A DNA stretch of 9,526 nucleotides, taken from Kordiimonadaceae bacterium. Its GTDB lineage: Bacteria > Pseudomonadota > Alphaproteobacteria > Sphingomonadales > Kordiimonadaceae. Under the pieces are notes generated by a model that saw only the letters and a program-made list of their open reading frames with translations, searched no databases and had not been told where the DNA came from. Where the stretch lies: assembly GCA_014238195.1 (NCBI GenBank), contig JABABO010000185.1, positions 1 to 9,526 on the forward strand, in the 5' to 3' direction. The position numbers were made by a program, and so were the translations under genes. How positions within the stretch are numbered: position 1 is the stretch's first letter; the number at the start of each line of letters is the position of its first letter. Shown here piece by piece: positions 1 to 6,343 of this stretch.

Positions 1-738
1 ATCCGCCAAGCCACCTGGAAAATGTAATGTTGCTTCAGAGGGTGTTTTATCGTCTACTTCAATCAGGTTAGCTGCGCATTTCCAACGGATTTCTACGCCG
101 CGAAAGAGATAGGCTTTTGATCGAACCAATTTGTATAATCGGGCAGGGCGGAACTTTAATTTCTTGCCAAAGATTTCATGGTCAGGGAAAAAGGAAACAG
201 TGGTCCCCCGTTTATTATTTACAGTGCCCAAGTCTTCAAGTTGGCTTGTTGTTTTACCGCGCCCGAAAGACTGCCGCCACATGTTTTTATCACGTGCCAC
301 TTCAACGATACACCATTCGCTTAAGGCGTTGACAACTGATATACCGACACCATGCAAGCCGCCCGATGTTGCATAGGCATCGGATGAAAATTTTCCCCCA
401 GAATGCAAAGTGCTTAAGATAATTTCTAACGCTGATTTATCAGGATACTTGGGATGGGGATCTGTTGGTATACCACGACCATTGTCATTAATTGCCACAG
501 AACCATCTTCATTAAGTGTCAGTGAAATGCGATTTGCATGACCCGCTACGGCTTCATCCATCGCATTATCTAGCACTTCTGCAACAAGATGATGTAGCGC
601 AGATTCGTCAGTGCCGCCAATATACATTCCAGGCCGCTGCCGAACTGGTTCCAGTCCTTCCAGAACTTCGATATCCTTGGCTGAATAGTCTTTTTTTGTT
701 TGTGTGACTTCGAACAGATCGCTCATATTTTCATCCAT
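1..738 (-). CDS. parE: DNA topoisomerase IV subunit B (ParE), N-terminal part, runs off left edge
   Basis: ParE is the ATPase subunit of topoisomerase IV, which with ParC decatenates daughter chromosomes. The 246 codons present cover the GHKL ATPase domain and enter the transducer domain. Visible motifs are the N-box EVLDNAMDEAVAG (residues 54-66, with catalytic-type Glu54 and metal-type Asn58), DNGRGIP (85-91), HSGGKF (112-117), the ATP-lid SGGLHGVGISVVNALS (125-140) and GTTVSFFPD (178-186). The stretch RSKAYLFRGVEIRW (206-219) is the ParE version; GyrB differs here, so I prefer ParE. The start at 738 has AAAGGA five bases upstream; a second in-frame ATG at 726 is possible but lacks as good a site. 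The frame is open to base 1, so the gene is cut by the window and is not broken. It is divergent from the small gene at 1007. Confidence 0.95.
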   Translation of the reverse strand, partial: MDENMSDLFEVTQTKKDYSAKDIEVLEGLEPVRQRPGMYIGGTDESALHHLVAEVLDNAMDEAVAGHANRISLTLNEDGSVAINDNGRGIPTDPHPKYPDKSALEIILSTLHSGGKFSSDAYATSGGLHGVGISVVNALSEWCIVEVARDKNMWRQSFGRGKTTSQLEDLGTVNNKRGTTVSFFPDHEIFGKKLKFRPARLYKLVRSKAYLFRGVEIRWKCAANLIEVDDKTPSEATLHFPGGLAD

Positions 739-759
739 GAAATTCCTTTAAACTATATG

Positions 760-780
760 GGTAAACGAGGCGTTACCTCG
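760..780 (-). other. Overlapping alternative hairpins in the parE leader
   Basis: Between the AT-rich upstream region and the parE ribosome binding site there are two short inverted repeats that share bases. One is CGAGG-(5)-CCTCG at 766-780. The other, read on the minus strand, is GGTAA-(8)-TTACC at 760-777. They cannot form together. Each stem is only 5 bp, and no U-run follows, so neither is a terminator. They may be an RNA fold near the translation start, a DNA operator, or chance. Confidence 0.3.
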
Positions 781-902
781 CGTCAAGCACTAGCTTAAGT
801 CTCAATCAATGCGCTGTATCATCCTACTATATATGGTGATAATTATGTTACATGATAGTATATATTGTGGTATATTAACAAATTCCTATTTGAGTTGCTG
901 GA

Positions 903-930
903 TTCTTGTAGTAGCTTAATATCCTATAAA
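903..930 (+). promoter_or_regulatory. Possible sigma-70-like promoter for the small gene at 1007
   Basis: A TATAAA box at 925-930 lies 16 bp after TTCTTG at 903-908. Transcription from here would begin near 937, after the more upstream candidate ATG at 935 and before the ATG at 1007, which agrees with the chosen start. The surrounding divergent gap (739-1006) is very AT-rich from about 825 to 890, with several overlapping TATATA strings, so chance matches are likely. I could not choose a promoter for parE on the other strand. Confidence 0.25.
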
Positions 931-1006
931 CGAAATGCGGATTAATGTGAGTGGACGACAGGTTAATGTTACGACAAATAAGTTAAATTTCGGGAGCAAG
1001 GCGATC

Positions 1007-1267
1007 ATGGCTAATCAATTGCATATGTTGAAAAATATTTTTGGTAACACGCCTTATCGCGGCGCACAGGGTCATATCGCTGTGGGTGATCGATTTGAAG
1101 CTGTTAATCAAAAGCTTCCTGTTTGGATTGTTGAGCGCATTAGCACTGTTGCTAGCAGTCAGTTTCCATTAATCAGCATACGATGTGAGACAAAGCCTGA
1201 TTTACAAAAAATCGTCTCGCAAGCAGTTTTAGAAGATGGCATTGCATTCAAGCCGATCGTGAATTAA
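1007..1267 (+). CDS. Small protein of unknown function, 86 aa
   Basis: I do not recognise this gene with certainty. I chose the ATG at 1007 because GGGAG/AAGG lies just upstream (992-1000), whereas the in-frame ATG at 935 (110 aa) has no ribosome binding site. The protein begins MANQLHMLKNIFG and has a central GDRFEAVNQKLPVWIVERI segment (residues 27-45) followed by a strand-rich SIRCET (57-62) and a C-terminal LEDGIAFKPI (75-84). There is no signal peptide and no membrane segment, so it is probably a cytoplasmic, mostly beta protein. The VWxVERI pattern reminds me of small hypothetical proteins in other Alphaproteobacteria, but this is from memory and unchecked. It stands alone: divergent from parE and convergent with the 183-aa gene, ending 30 bp from it. 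Confidence 0.6.
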   Translation: MANQLHMLKNIFGNTPYRGAQGHIAVGDRFEAVNQKLPVWIVERISTVASSQFPLISIRCETKPDLQKIVSQAVLEDGIAFKPIVN

Positions 1268-1297
1268 CCAACCATAAGCAACTGAACATTCATTACT

Positions 1298-1849
1298 CTA
1301 ATCAAACAATGCGTCGATATCGGCTTGAGATTTTGTGTCTGACGCATTTTCTGGTTCTTGTGAGGTAACTTCCCCAGCATCCGTTGTATGTATTTTAGAT
1401 AATCCATGGATAATCTGATTAAGTTTTGCAAGCAATCCTTGTGTTTGTTCCACCCGGTTACGAATTAATTGTGCCGCTTGTTCAGAGAGACCTCGATCAA
1501 GAACATTGACGGCTTTCAATCCTTGAACCGTTGCAGATATAACGGTGTCTAACTCTGCTTGAATATCTTGAAATGGGGCTTTGAAAGCATTGGGGGCTAT
1601 CTCAAAAGCTTCAACAGCTAAATCAGTATCTTTGAAACCACTGTCGATAAAATGCTGTGCATAGGACTTAGGAGCCCAGTCATAGGTATCTTCAACTAAG
1701 TCAGGCATATCGGGAACCATTTCAAGCAACATTATGATTTCATTATAATGATTTAAATAATCAGTGGCTAGAAAGCTGGCACTATTGATATTTGCAGCAT
1801 TTAGCAATGGCTGGAGTGCGCGTTGCTCTGCTGTATAGTCTATCTTCAT
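1298..1849 (-). CDS. Uncharacterised 183-aa protein with C-terminal SQADIDALFD (CheY-docking-like) tail
   Basis: No named family is recognised. The body (residues 1-152) is predicted mainly helical, without signal peptide or membrane segment, so it is probably cytosolic. It contains YLNHYNEIIMLLEMVPDMP (31-49), a segment around WAPKSYAQHFIDSGF (58-72), and a long amphipathic region (95-152) that could form a coiled coil. A polar, acidic linker (about 153-173) then leads to SQADIDALFD (174-183) at the very end. The last part resembles the FliM N-terminal motif (LSQ-E-IDALL type) and the CheZ C-terminal peptide, both of which bind phosphorylated CheY; the linker-plus-terminal-peptide layout matches CheZ. 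Function in chemotaxis or another CheY-like pathway is inference. The start at 1849 has only a weak GAAAG site. The gene lies downstream of the glnA terminator, so it is likely transcribed separately from glnBA. Confidence 0.75.
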   Translation of the reverse strand: MKIDYTAEQRALQPLLNAANINSASFLATDYLNHYNEIIMLLEMVPDMPDLVEDTYDWAPKSYAQHFIDSGFKDTDLAVEAFEIAPNAFKAPFQDIQAELDTVISATVQGLKAVNVLDRGLSEQAAQLIRNRVEQTQGLLAKLNQIIHGLSKIHTTDAGEVTSQEPENASDTKSQADIDALFD

Positions 1850-1886
1850 TAGCTTTCAGTCCCAACCTAAACGAAAAAGTTAGCAC

Positions 1887-1902
1887 TATCCTAGCCGGGA
1901 TA
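1887..1902. repeat. Inverted repeat upstream of the 183-aa gene
   Basis: TATCC-(6)-GGATA is a perfect 5-bp inverted repeat 38 bp upstream of the start at 1849. A further GGATAA occurs at 1914-1919, in the same orientation as the one at 1898-1903, 16 bp apart. The position between the glnA terminator and the gene start suits an operator or a leader hairpin for the 183-aa gene. No T-run follows on either strand. A chance repeat is quite possible. Confidence 0.3.
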
Positions 1903-1943
1903 AGTTTAAATAAGGATAAACGTCATACGGAAACCTAAGAGGC

Positions 1944-1974
1944 TAAAAGAAAACAGGGGCTCGTAAGGCCCCCG
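1944..1974 (-). terminator. Intrinsic terminator of the glnBA operon
   Basis: Read on the minus strand, GGGGC-(7)-GCCCC forms a GC-rich hairpin (1956-1972), followed directly by TGTTTTCTTTT. This is the usual form of a Rho-independent terminator. It begins 28-30 bp after the glnA stop codon, and separates glnA from the 183-aa gene further downstream. Confidence 0.85.
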
Positions 1975-2001
1975 ATTACCATAGGATTTTAGATAATTTC
2001 T

Positions 2002-3426
2002 TTACGCACTATAGTACATATCAAATTCAACAGGATGCGGTGTTAGCTCTAGGCGATTAACGTCAGCCCATTTTAGATCAAGGTATGCATCAATTTGATC
2101 GTCTGTGAACACATCACCTTTTTTCAAGAAGTCACGGTCTGCATTTAGGGCTTCAAGAGCTTCACGCAGACTTCCCGCAACCGTTGGAATGCCTTTTAGC
2201 TCTTCTGGTGGAAGGGCGTACAAGTCTTTATCCATAGCGTCGCCTGGATGGATTTTATTTTGAATTCCATCAAGACCAGCCATCAGCATTGCAGCAAAAG
2301 CAAGATAAGGGTTCGCCGTTGCATCAGGGAAGCGGACTTCCACGCGTTTCGCTTTAGCGCCAGAACCATAAGGGATACGACAGGAAGCAGAGCGGTTCCT
2401 AGCAGAATAAGCAAGCAGAACAGGGGCTTCAAAGCCCGGAGTTAAACGTTTATAGCTGTTTGTTGACGGGTTGGTGAAAGCATTAATCGCTTTGGCGTGT
2501 TTGATAATACCACCAATATAATAGAGTGCAGTTTCAGATAAATCAGCATAACCACCCCCTGCAAACAACGGGTTACCTTCTTTCCAGATTGACATATGTG
2601 TATGCATACCAGAACCGTTATCTTCGGCCACGGGTTTGGGCATAAATGTTGCTGTCTTGCCATATGTATGGGCGACCATATGTGTCACATATTTAAAAGC
2701 CTGCACATTATCTGCTGTTTGTGTCAGTGTTGAGAAAGTGATACCGAGCTCGTGTTGTGATGCGGCGACTTCATGATGATGCTTGTCCATTGGTAGACCA
2801 AGTTCTTTCATTACTTTTACCATATCACCGCGCAAGTCGCTGCAACTATCAACGGGTGCAACAGGGAAATATCCACCTTTAGCGCGGGGGCGGTGACCAT
2901 AATTGCCTTCATCGTATGATTTATTGCTGTTGTAGGGGCCTTCAATATCATCAATTTGATAGCCAGCGCCGTTATAGCCAACATTAAATTTCACATCATC
3001 AAAGACGAAAAATTCTGGCTCAGGCCCAAAAAAGGCCGTGTCCCCAATCCCCGTGAATTTGAGATATTCCTCAGCTTTCTTGGCTGTGGAGCGTGGGTCA
3101 CGGTCATAAGGCTGGCCTGTCAGAGGATCATGAATATCACAGTTAACAATCAATGTAACATCAGCAGAAAACGGATCAACAGTAACGTTGGAAAGATCAA
3201 GTTTCAGAACCATGTCAGATTCGTTAATAGTCTTCCAGCCAGAGATCGAGGATCCATCAAACATAATGCCATCGGACAGCATATCTTCATCCACAACATC
3301 AGCGCACATGGTCAGATGTTGCCATTTGCCTTTTGGGTCTGTAAAGCGTACATCAATCCATTCTGCTTCTAATTCGGTAACAAGTTTCAAAAAGTCTTCA
3401 ACACTAAGATTAGAATATTTAGCCAT
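2002..3426 (-). CDS. glnA: Glutamine synthetase type I (GlnA), adenylylation-controlled
   Basis: This 474-aa enzyme makes glutamine from glutamate, ammonia and ATP in the cytoplasm as a dodecamer. Length is typical of bacterial GSI. Visible signatures are DGSSISGW (57-64), the metal-binding [10 protein letters not shown] (133-142; Glu136, Glu138), [12 protein letters not shown] (217-228; Glu219, Glu226), GSGMHTHMS (271-279), [10 protein letters not shown] (344-353) and [14 protein letters not shown] (363-376). Tyr403 in [10 protein letters not shown] matches the tyrosine adenylylated by GlnE in the GSI-beta subtype, so activity is expected to be tuned by the PII cascade. It follows glnB after 103 bp with no terminator between them, and a purine-rich AGAAGGA lies about 10 bases before the ATG. 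Expression probably depends on the sigma-54 promoter in front of glnB; no clear separate promoter was found. Confidence 0.98.
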   Translation of the reverse strand: MAKYSNLSVEDFLKLVTELEAEWIDVRFTDPKGKWQHLTMCADVVDEDMLSDGIMFDGSSISGWKTINESDMVLKLDLSNVTVDPFSADVTLIVNCDIHDPLTGQPYDRDPRSTAKKAEEYLKFTGIGDTAFFGPEPEFFVFDDVKFNVGYNGAGYQIDDIEGPYNSNKSYDEGNYGHRPRAKGGYFPVAPVDSCSDLRGDMVKVMKELGLPMDKHHHEVAASQHELGITFSTLTQTADNVQAFKYVTHMVAHTYGKTATFMPKPVAEDNGSGMHTHMSIWKEGNPLFAGGGYADLSETALYYIGGIIKHAKAINAFTNPSTNSYKRLTPGFEAPVLLAYSARNRSASCRIPYGSGAKAKRVEVRFPDATANPYLAFAAMLMAGLDGIQNKIHPGDAMDKDLYALPPEELKGIPTVAGSLREALEALNADRDFLKKGDVFTDDQIDAYLDLKWADVNRLELTPHPVEFDMYYSA

Positions 3427-3529
3427 AATTAGTTTTCCTTCTCATGCAGGTGATGCATTTCGCACCACTCGTTTTATTTTGATTTCGTTATTTACAGTAA
3501 TGAATTGAAATTACTTACTTAAGTGTATG

Positions 3530-3883
<354 letters not shown>

Positions 3884-3928
3884 TTATCTTATTGCCTCAT
3901 ACTTGCCAAAGGCGTTCGTTGCTTTTTT

Positions 3929-3944
3929 AGCAGGAGTCGTGCCA
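3929..3944 (-). promoter_or_regulatory. Sigma-54 (-24/-12) promoter of glnBA
   Basis: On the minus strand the sequence TGGCAC-GACTC-CTGCT matches the RpoN consensus TGGCAC-N5-TTGCW at all but one core base. The -24 GG (3943-3942) and -12 GC (3931-3930) are exactly 12 bp apart, as RpoN requires. Transcription would start near 3918 and give a leader of about 50 nt to the glnB ATG. It implies activation under nitrogen limitation by an NtrC-type enhancer-binding protein. The gap it sits in (3869-4197, 329 bp) also holds the NtrC-like site and the tRNA promoter; no protein gene is seen there. Confidence 0.88.
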
Positions 3945-4017
3945 GTTTGTTTAAAACTGTTCTGTTCATTGGAAAACATACTGATTTTTTGATCCCATAC
4001 ATGAAAACGATTAAATC

Positions 4018-4034
4018 TGAACCATTAGGGTGAC
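4018..4034. promoter_or_regulatory. Candidate NtrC binding site
   Basis: The 17-bp sequence TGAACCATTAGGGTGAC agrees at 12 positions with an idealised NtrC palindrome of the form TGCACC-N5-GGTGCA, including the ACC/GGT core arms. Its centre is about 108 bp upstream of the predicted sigma-54 start, the usual range for NtrC enhancers. The outer bases of both arms are degenerate, so the call is tentative. A direct repeat TGAGCA (4042-4047 and 4061-4066, period 19) lies just beyond and could be part of the same control region. Confidence 0.45.
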
Positions 4035-4149
4035 TAAATTTTGAGCATTTGCTGGATTTATGAGCACTAAAATTGAAGCTATAAAAACTTTGCATCCCAA
4101 TATAAAAAATATGGAAGGCATAAAATCACCGGAAAATTATAAAACGCGC

Positions 4150-4178
4150 TTGACGAAGATAGTGGCTAGGGATTAAAC
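4150..4178 (+). promoter_or_regulatory. Probable promoter of the histidine tRNA
   Basis: TTGACG at 4150-4155 is a strong -35 match. The -10 element is less clear: TTAAAC at 4173-4178 follows after a 17-bp spacer. Transcription would then begin roughly 13 bp before the mature tRNA 5' end. The same promoter could read on into nnrE/nnrD. Confidence 0.5.
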
Positions 4179-4197
4179 AAGCTTTCTCAGATGTTAC

Positions 4198-4275
4198 GGC
4201 GGGTATAGCTCAGTTGGTTAGAGCACCAGATTGTGATTCTGGGGGTCGCCGGTTCGAGACCGGTTACTCGCCCCA
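4198..4275 (+). tRNA. tRNA-His (anticodon GTG)
   Basis: A complete cloverleaf can be drawn by hand. The acceptor stem is GCGGGTA (4199-4205) with TACTCGC (4265-4271), including one G-T pair. The D arm is GCTC/GAGC, the anticodon stem CCAGA/TCTGG around the loop TTGTGAT (anticodon GTG), the variable loop 5 nt, and the T arm GCCGG/CCGGT with loop TTCGAGA. Base 73 is C (4272) and CCA is encoded (4273-4275). An extra G at 4198 is positioned to be G-1 pairing with C73, the identity element of ordinary bacterial tRNA-His. It lies alone between the divergent glnB promoter region and nnrE/nnrD. Confidence 0.97.
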
Positions 4276-4278
4276 TCA

Positions 4279-4313
4279 TCTGACAGACTTCAAAATCTGG
4301 CAGACTTCAAAAT
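4279..4313. repeat. 17-bp tandem duplication just after tRNA-His
   Basis: The unit TCTGACAGACTTCAAAA (4279-4295) is followed immediately by TCTGGCAGACTTCAAAA (4296-4312), differing at one base; the following T extends the match. The duplication starts 4 bp after the tRNA CCA end. It is probably a replication-slippage product. It does not copy any part of the tRNA 3' end, so it is not an integration att site. The AT-rich sequence after it has a T6 run at 4371-4376 preceded only by a poor hairpin, so no confident tRNA terminator can be given. Confidence 0.8.
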
Positions 4314-4418
4314 TTACACATTTCTTTGCATACATAATTGCTTTGGAATGACGCTTTCGCGGTTTCAATCTTTTTTCAGCCTTGCTAATCCTTTGATAAT
4401 CTGAAAAAATTATCATTC

Positions 4419-4435
4419 GGACCTTAATTTGGTCT
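4419..4435. promoter_or_regulatory. Palindrome upstream of nnrE/nnrD, possible operator
   Basis: GGACC-(TTAATTT)-GGTCT carries GACC/GGTC arms in inverted orientation with an AT-rich 7-bp centre. It is 48 bp upstream of the nnr start codon, the right place for a transcription factor site or a promoter-proximal hairpin. The form, GACC arms around an AT core, is loosely like sites of Rrf2-family regulators such as IscR, but that similarity is weak and untested. Confidence 0.35.
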
Positions 4436-4483
4436 AATTAAATTGATCTTAGGCACAGGGAATATCCATATGGGGCTGACCAA

Positions 4484-5995
4484 ATGGGAATTGTAAGCGG
4501 TAATTATCTTTCACGGATTGGCCACACGCTCTTAACGCCAACTGAGATGAGTCATGCAGATTCTGCCTCAGTTTCAAAGCAATTATCATCCGCTGATTTG
4601 ATGGAAAATGCAGGGCGTGCTGTTGCTGAAGCTACGGTGGAATTAATCGGTAAACCTTTAGAGGTGAGTGGCGATATTGTCATCATCTGTGGAATCGGCG
4701 GGAATGGGGGTGATGGATTCGTAGCAGCTCGTTTTCTGCATGAGTGGGGGTATCCTGTCACGTTAATGCTTCATGGACCTGTTAAAAAACTGAAAAAAGA
4801 TACAGCACTTATGGCCGAGCGCTGGGATGGGCCAATTCCACCTATTGACATGCTAACATTACGATCAGCTGGGGTTATTATTGATGCCATATATGGTGCT
4901 GGTCTTTCACGATCATTGGATGCTGAAACGACAGAGATCATAGAGTGTGCTAATGCAGCTGAGGCATACAGAATAGCGATTGATCTTCCTAGCGGGCTTG
5001 ACGGTAAAACAGGTGTTCCATATGGCACATGTTTTCAAGCTGATACAACGATTACCTTCTTTTTGAAGAAACCTGGACATATGATTACTCCTGGTCGCTT
5101 TTATTGCGGTGGCTACGATAGTATTATGATTGCAGATATAGGTATTAAGCCTGCGGTGCTTAATGAAATAAAACCAAAGCTCTTTGAAAATTGTCCTTTG
5201 TTATGGAGCCATCAATACCCCGATATTGCCCCTTTTTATCACAAATATGATCGGGGACATGCGCTTGTTTTAGGCGGACAGGAACCTACACTTGGCGCAT
5301 CGCGGCTTTCTAGTCTTGCGGCAATTCGTGCGGGTGCTGGCTTAGTAACCTTAGCTGCGCCTACCGCAACATATCATGTGCAAGCGACTGCCTTGACAGA
5401 TGTCATGGTTCGCAAATTTGACAGCAATTTTGGTTTTACTGGTATGCTTAGTGATAGTCGCATAACATGTGCGCTTTTAGGCCCAGGTGCTGGAGTTGGT
5501 GAAAAAACAGCAAATCTTGTGCTTGAAGTTGCCGCGATGGGCAAACGCATGGTCCTTGATGCTGACGCGCTGACGAGCATAGCTCGTAAGGTTGACAGCT
5601 TGCGCCTTAAAAAGAAAGCTGATGTTGTGCTGACACCCCATGAAGGGGAATTTGCGCGTTTGTTTCCAGATATTTACCTGACACCTGACCGGATAGAAGC
5701 TGTAGGAAAAGCAGCTGAGCGATCTGATTGTGTTATTGCCCTTAAGGGCACAACAACAATTGTCGCATCACCTGATGGACGTGTTTCCATCGCAGCAAAT
5801 GCACCGTCTTGGCTCGCTGTGGCGGGAACTGGGGACGTGTTATCCGGCATAATTGCTAGTTTGCTGGCGCAAGGAATGCCTACTTTTGAAGCAGTATCTG
5901 CTGGGGTCTGGCTACATGGGGAAGCGGGTATGAAGGCAGGAAAGGGTTTAATCGCTTCAGATCTGCTAAAAAGCTTGCAACAGGTCTTGCCATAG
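4484..5995 (+). CDS. nnr: Bifunctional NAD(P)H-hydrate epimerase / ADP-dependent NAD(P)H-hydrate dehydratase
   Basis: This 503-aa protein repairs damaged NADH and NADPH. The N-terminal YjeF domain (about 15-235) interconverts the R and S hydrates, and the C-terminal ribokinase-like domain (about 245-500) dehydrates S-NAD(P)HX. N-terminal signs are LMENAGRAVAE (39-49), CGIGGNGGDGFVAAR (69-83) and DLPSGLDG (167-174). C-terminal signs are the DRGHALVLGG stretch (256-265), VLDADAL (357-363), LTPHEGEFARLF (383-394) and AGTGDVLSG (447-455), with Asp451 the expected catalytic base. The loop normally written GxGNNGGDG has Gly73 in place of the first Asn. The start at 4484 has GGGG eight bases upstream and gives the usual LLTPTEM N-terminus. 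The linkage with glnB is one I recall from other Alphaproteobacteria, though here the two are divergent with tRNA-His between them. Confidence 0.95.
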   Translation: MGIVSGNYLSRIGHTLLTPTEMSHADSASVSKQLSSADLMENAGRAVAEATVELIGKPLEVSGDIVIICGIGGNGGDGFVAARFLHEWGYPVTLMLHGPVKKLKKDTALMAERWDGPIPPIDMLTLRSAGVIIDAIYGAGLSRSLDAETTEIIECANAAEAYRIAIDLPSGLDGKTGVPYGTCFQADTTITFFLKKPGHMITPGRFYCGGYDSIMIADIGIKPAVLNEIKPKLFENCPLLWSHQYPDIAPFYHKYDRGHALVLGGQEPTLGASRLSSLAAIRAGAGLVTLAAPTATYHVQATALTDVMVRKFDSNFGFTGMLSDSRITCALLGPGAGVGEKTANLVLEVAAMGKRMVLDADALTSIARKVDSLRLKKKADVVLTPHEGEFARLFPDIYLTPDRIEAVGKAAERSDCVIALKGTTTIVASPDGRVSIAANAPSWLAVAGTGDVLSGIIASLLAQGMPTFEAVSAGVWLHGEAGMKAGKGLIASDLLKSLQQVLP

Positions 5996-6343
5996 GGTGG
6001 CTTTGACAACTGCGATTCAAAGTTCCAGTATTTGGACATGCTAGAAATCTGATTGTCATCAACGTGTTTGCTTGTGAAGAACGGCACCTTTGGTTTGAGC
6101 ATTAAAAATGAAGTTGAAACGCATAATCCTAGCTATTCAATCGGCAAATTCCACTCTTGCGAAAGTGCAAATGCAATGGCAGTTAAGTTGGGATCAATGA
6201 GTGATCTGAAAAAATAAAGCTCAATAGTGAAAAAAAGAGTGCTTGTCCTGCTTCTTGACTATATACACATGGTAACAATTCGTTTGCACCTTTGTACCAA
6301 GGTTTGCAGGAAAAGAAAAAGCGGAAGATAGGTAGATTACAAA
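5996..6343 (+). other. 348-bp gap before pyrH, no convincing gene
   Basis: No RNA gene, IS end or known small gene is visible. A CTTTG/CAAAG inverted repeat with an 11-nt loop follows the nnr stop (about 6002-6022) but has no U-run, so it is not a good terminator. One reading frame is open from 6052 to a TAA at about 6216 with only TTG/GTG starts early and ATG only near its end; another encodes 30 aa from an ATG at 6108. Neither has a ribosome binding site. TTGACT at 6255-6260 is a good -35 string, but no matching -10 is found at normal spacing. The pyrH promoter is expected in the right half of this gap. Confidence 0.5.
6285..6308 (+). repeat. Hairpin in the pyrH leader
   Basis: TGC-ACCTT-(TGTACC)-AAGGT-TT-GCA forms an 8-bp stem with a 2-base bulge, ending 35 bp before the pyrH ATG. 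It is followed by AGGAAAAGAAAAAGCGG and not by a U-run, so it is not an intrinsic terminator. It could be an mRNA structure or an operator controlling entry to the pyrH cluster. Confidence 0.4.

Noticed and set aside
935..1006. Upstream ATG at 935 as the start of the small plus-strand gene (110 aa)
   Set aside because: There is no ribosome binding site before it, the extra 24 residues look like non-coding sequence, and a candidate -10 box (925-930) would place the transcript start after it. The ATG at 1007 has GGGAG/AAGG upstream.
2956..3372. 138-aa plus-strand frame inside glnA
   Set aside because: It is antisense to conserved GlnA coding sequence and shows no features of a real protein.
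3449..3466. GGTG...CACC inverted repeat between glnB and glnA, and a TGGTGC-GAAA-TGCAT string considered as a second sigma-54 promoter for glnA
   Set aside because: The GG-to-GC distance is 10 bp instead of the required 12, and the arms point outward relative to an NtrC site. The stem is only 4 bp.
4284..4313. Repeats after the tRNA as a mobile-element attachment site
   Set aside because: The repeated unit does not match the tRNA 3' end and no integrase or foreign gene lies nearby.
5674..6102. 142-aa minus-strand frame overlapping the end of nnr
   Set aside because: It is mostly antisense to the clearly coding NnrD domain, has no family signature and no ribosome binding site.
6108..6200. 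30-aa frame beginning MKLKRIILAIQ in the gap before pyrH
   Set aside because: There is no Shine-Dalgarno sequence and no recognisable product, and it is short enough to occur by chance.
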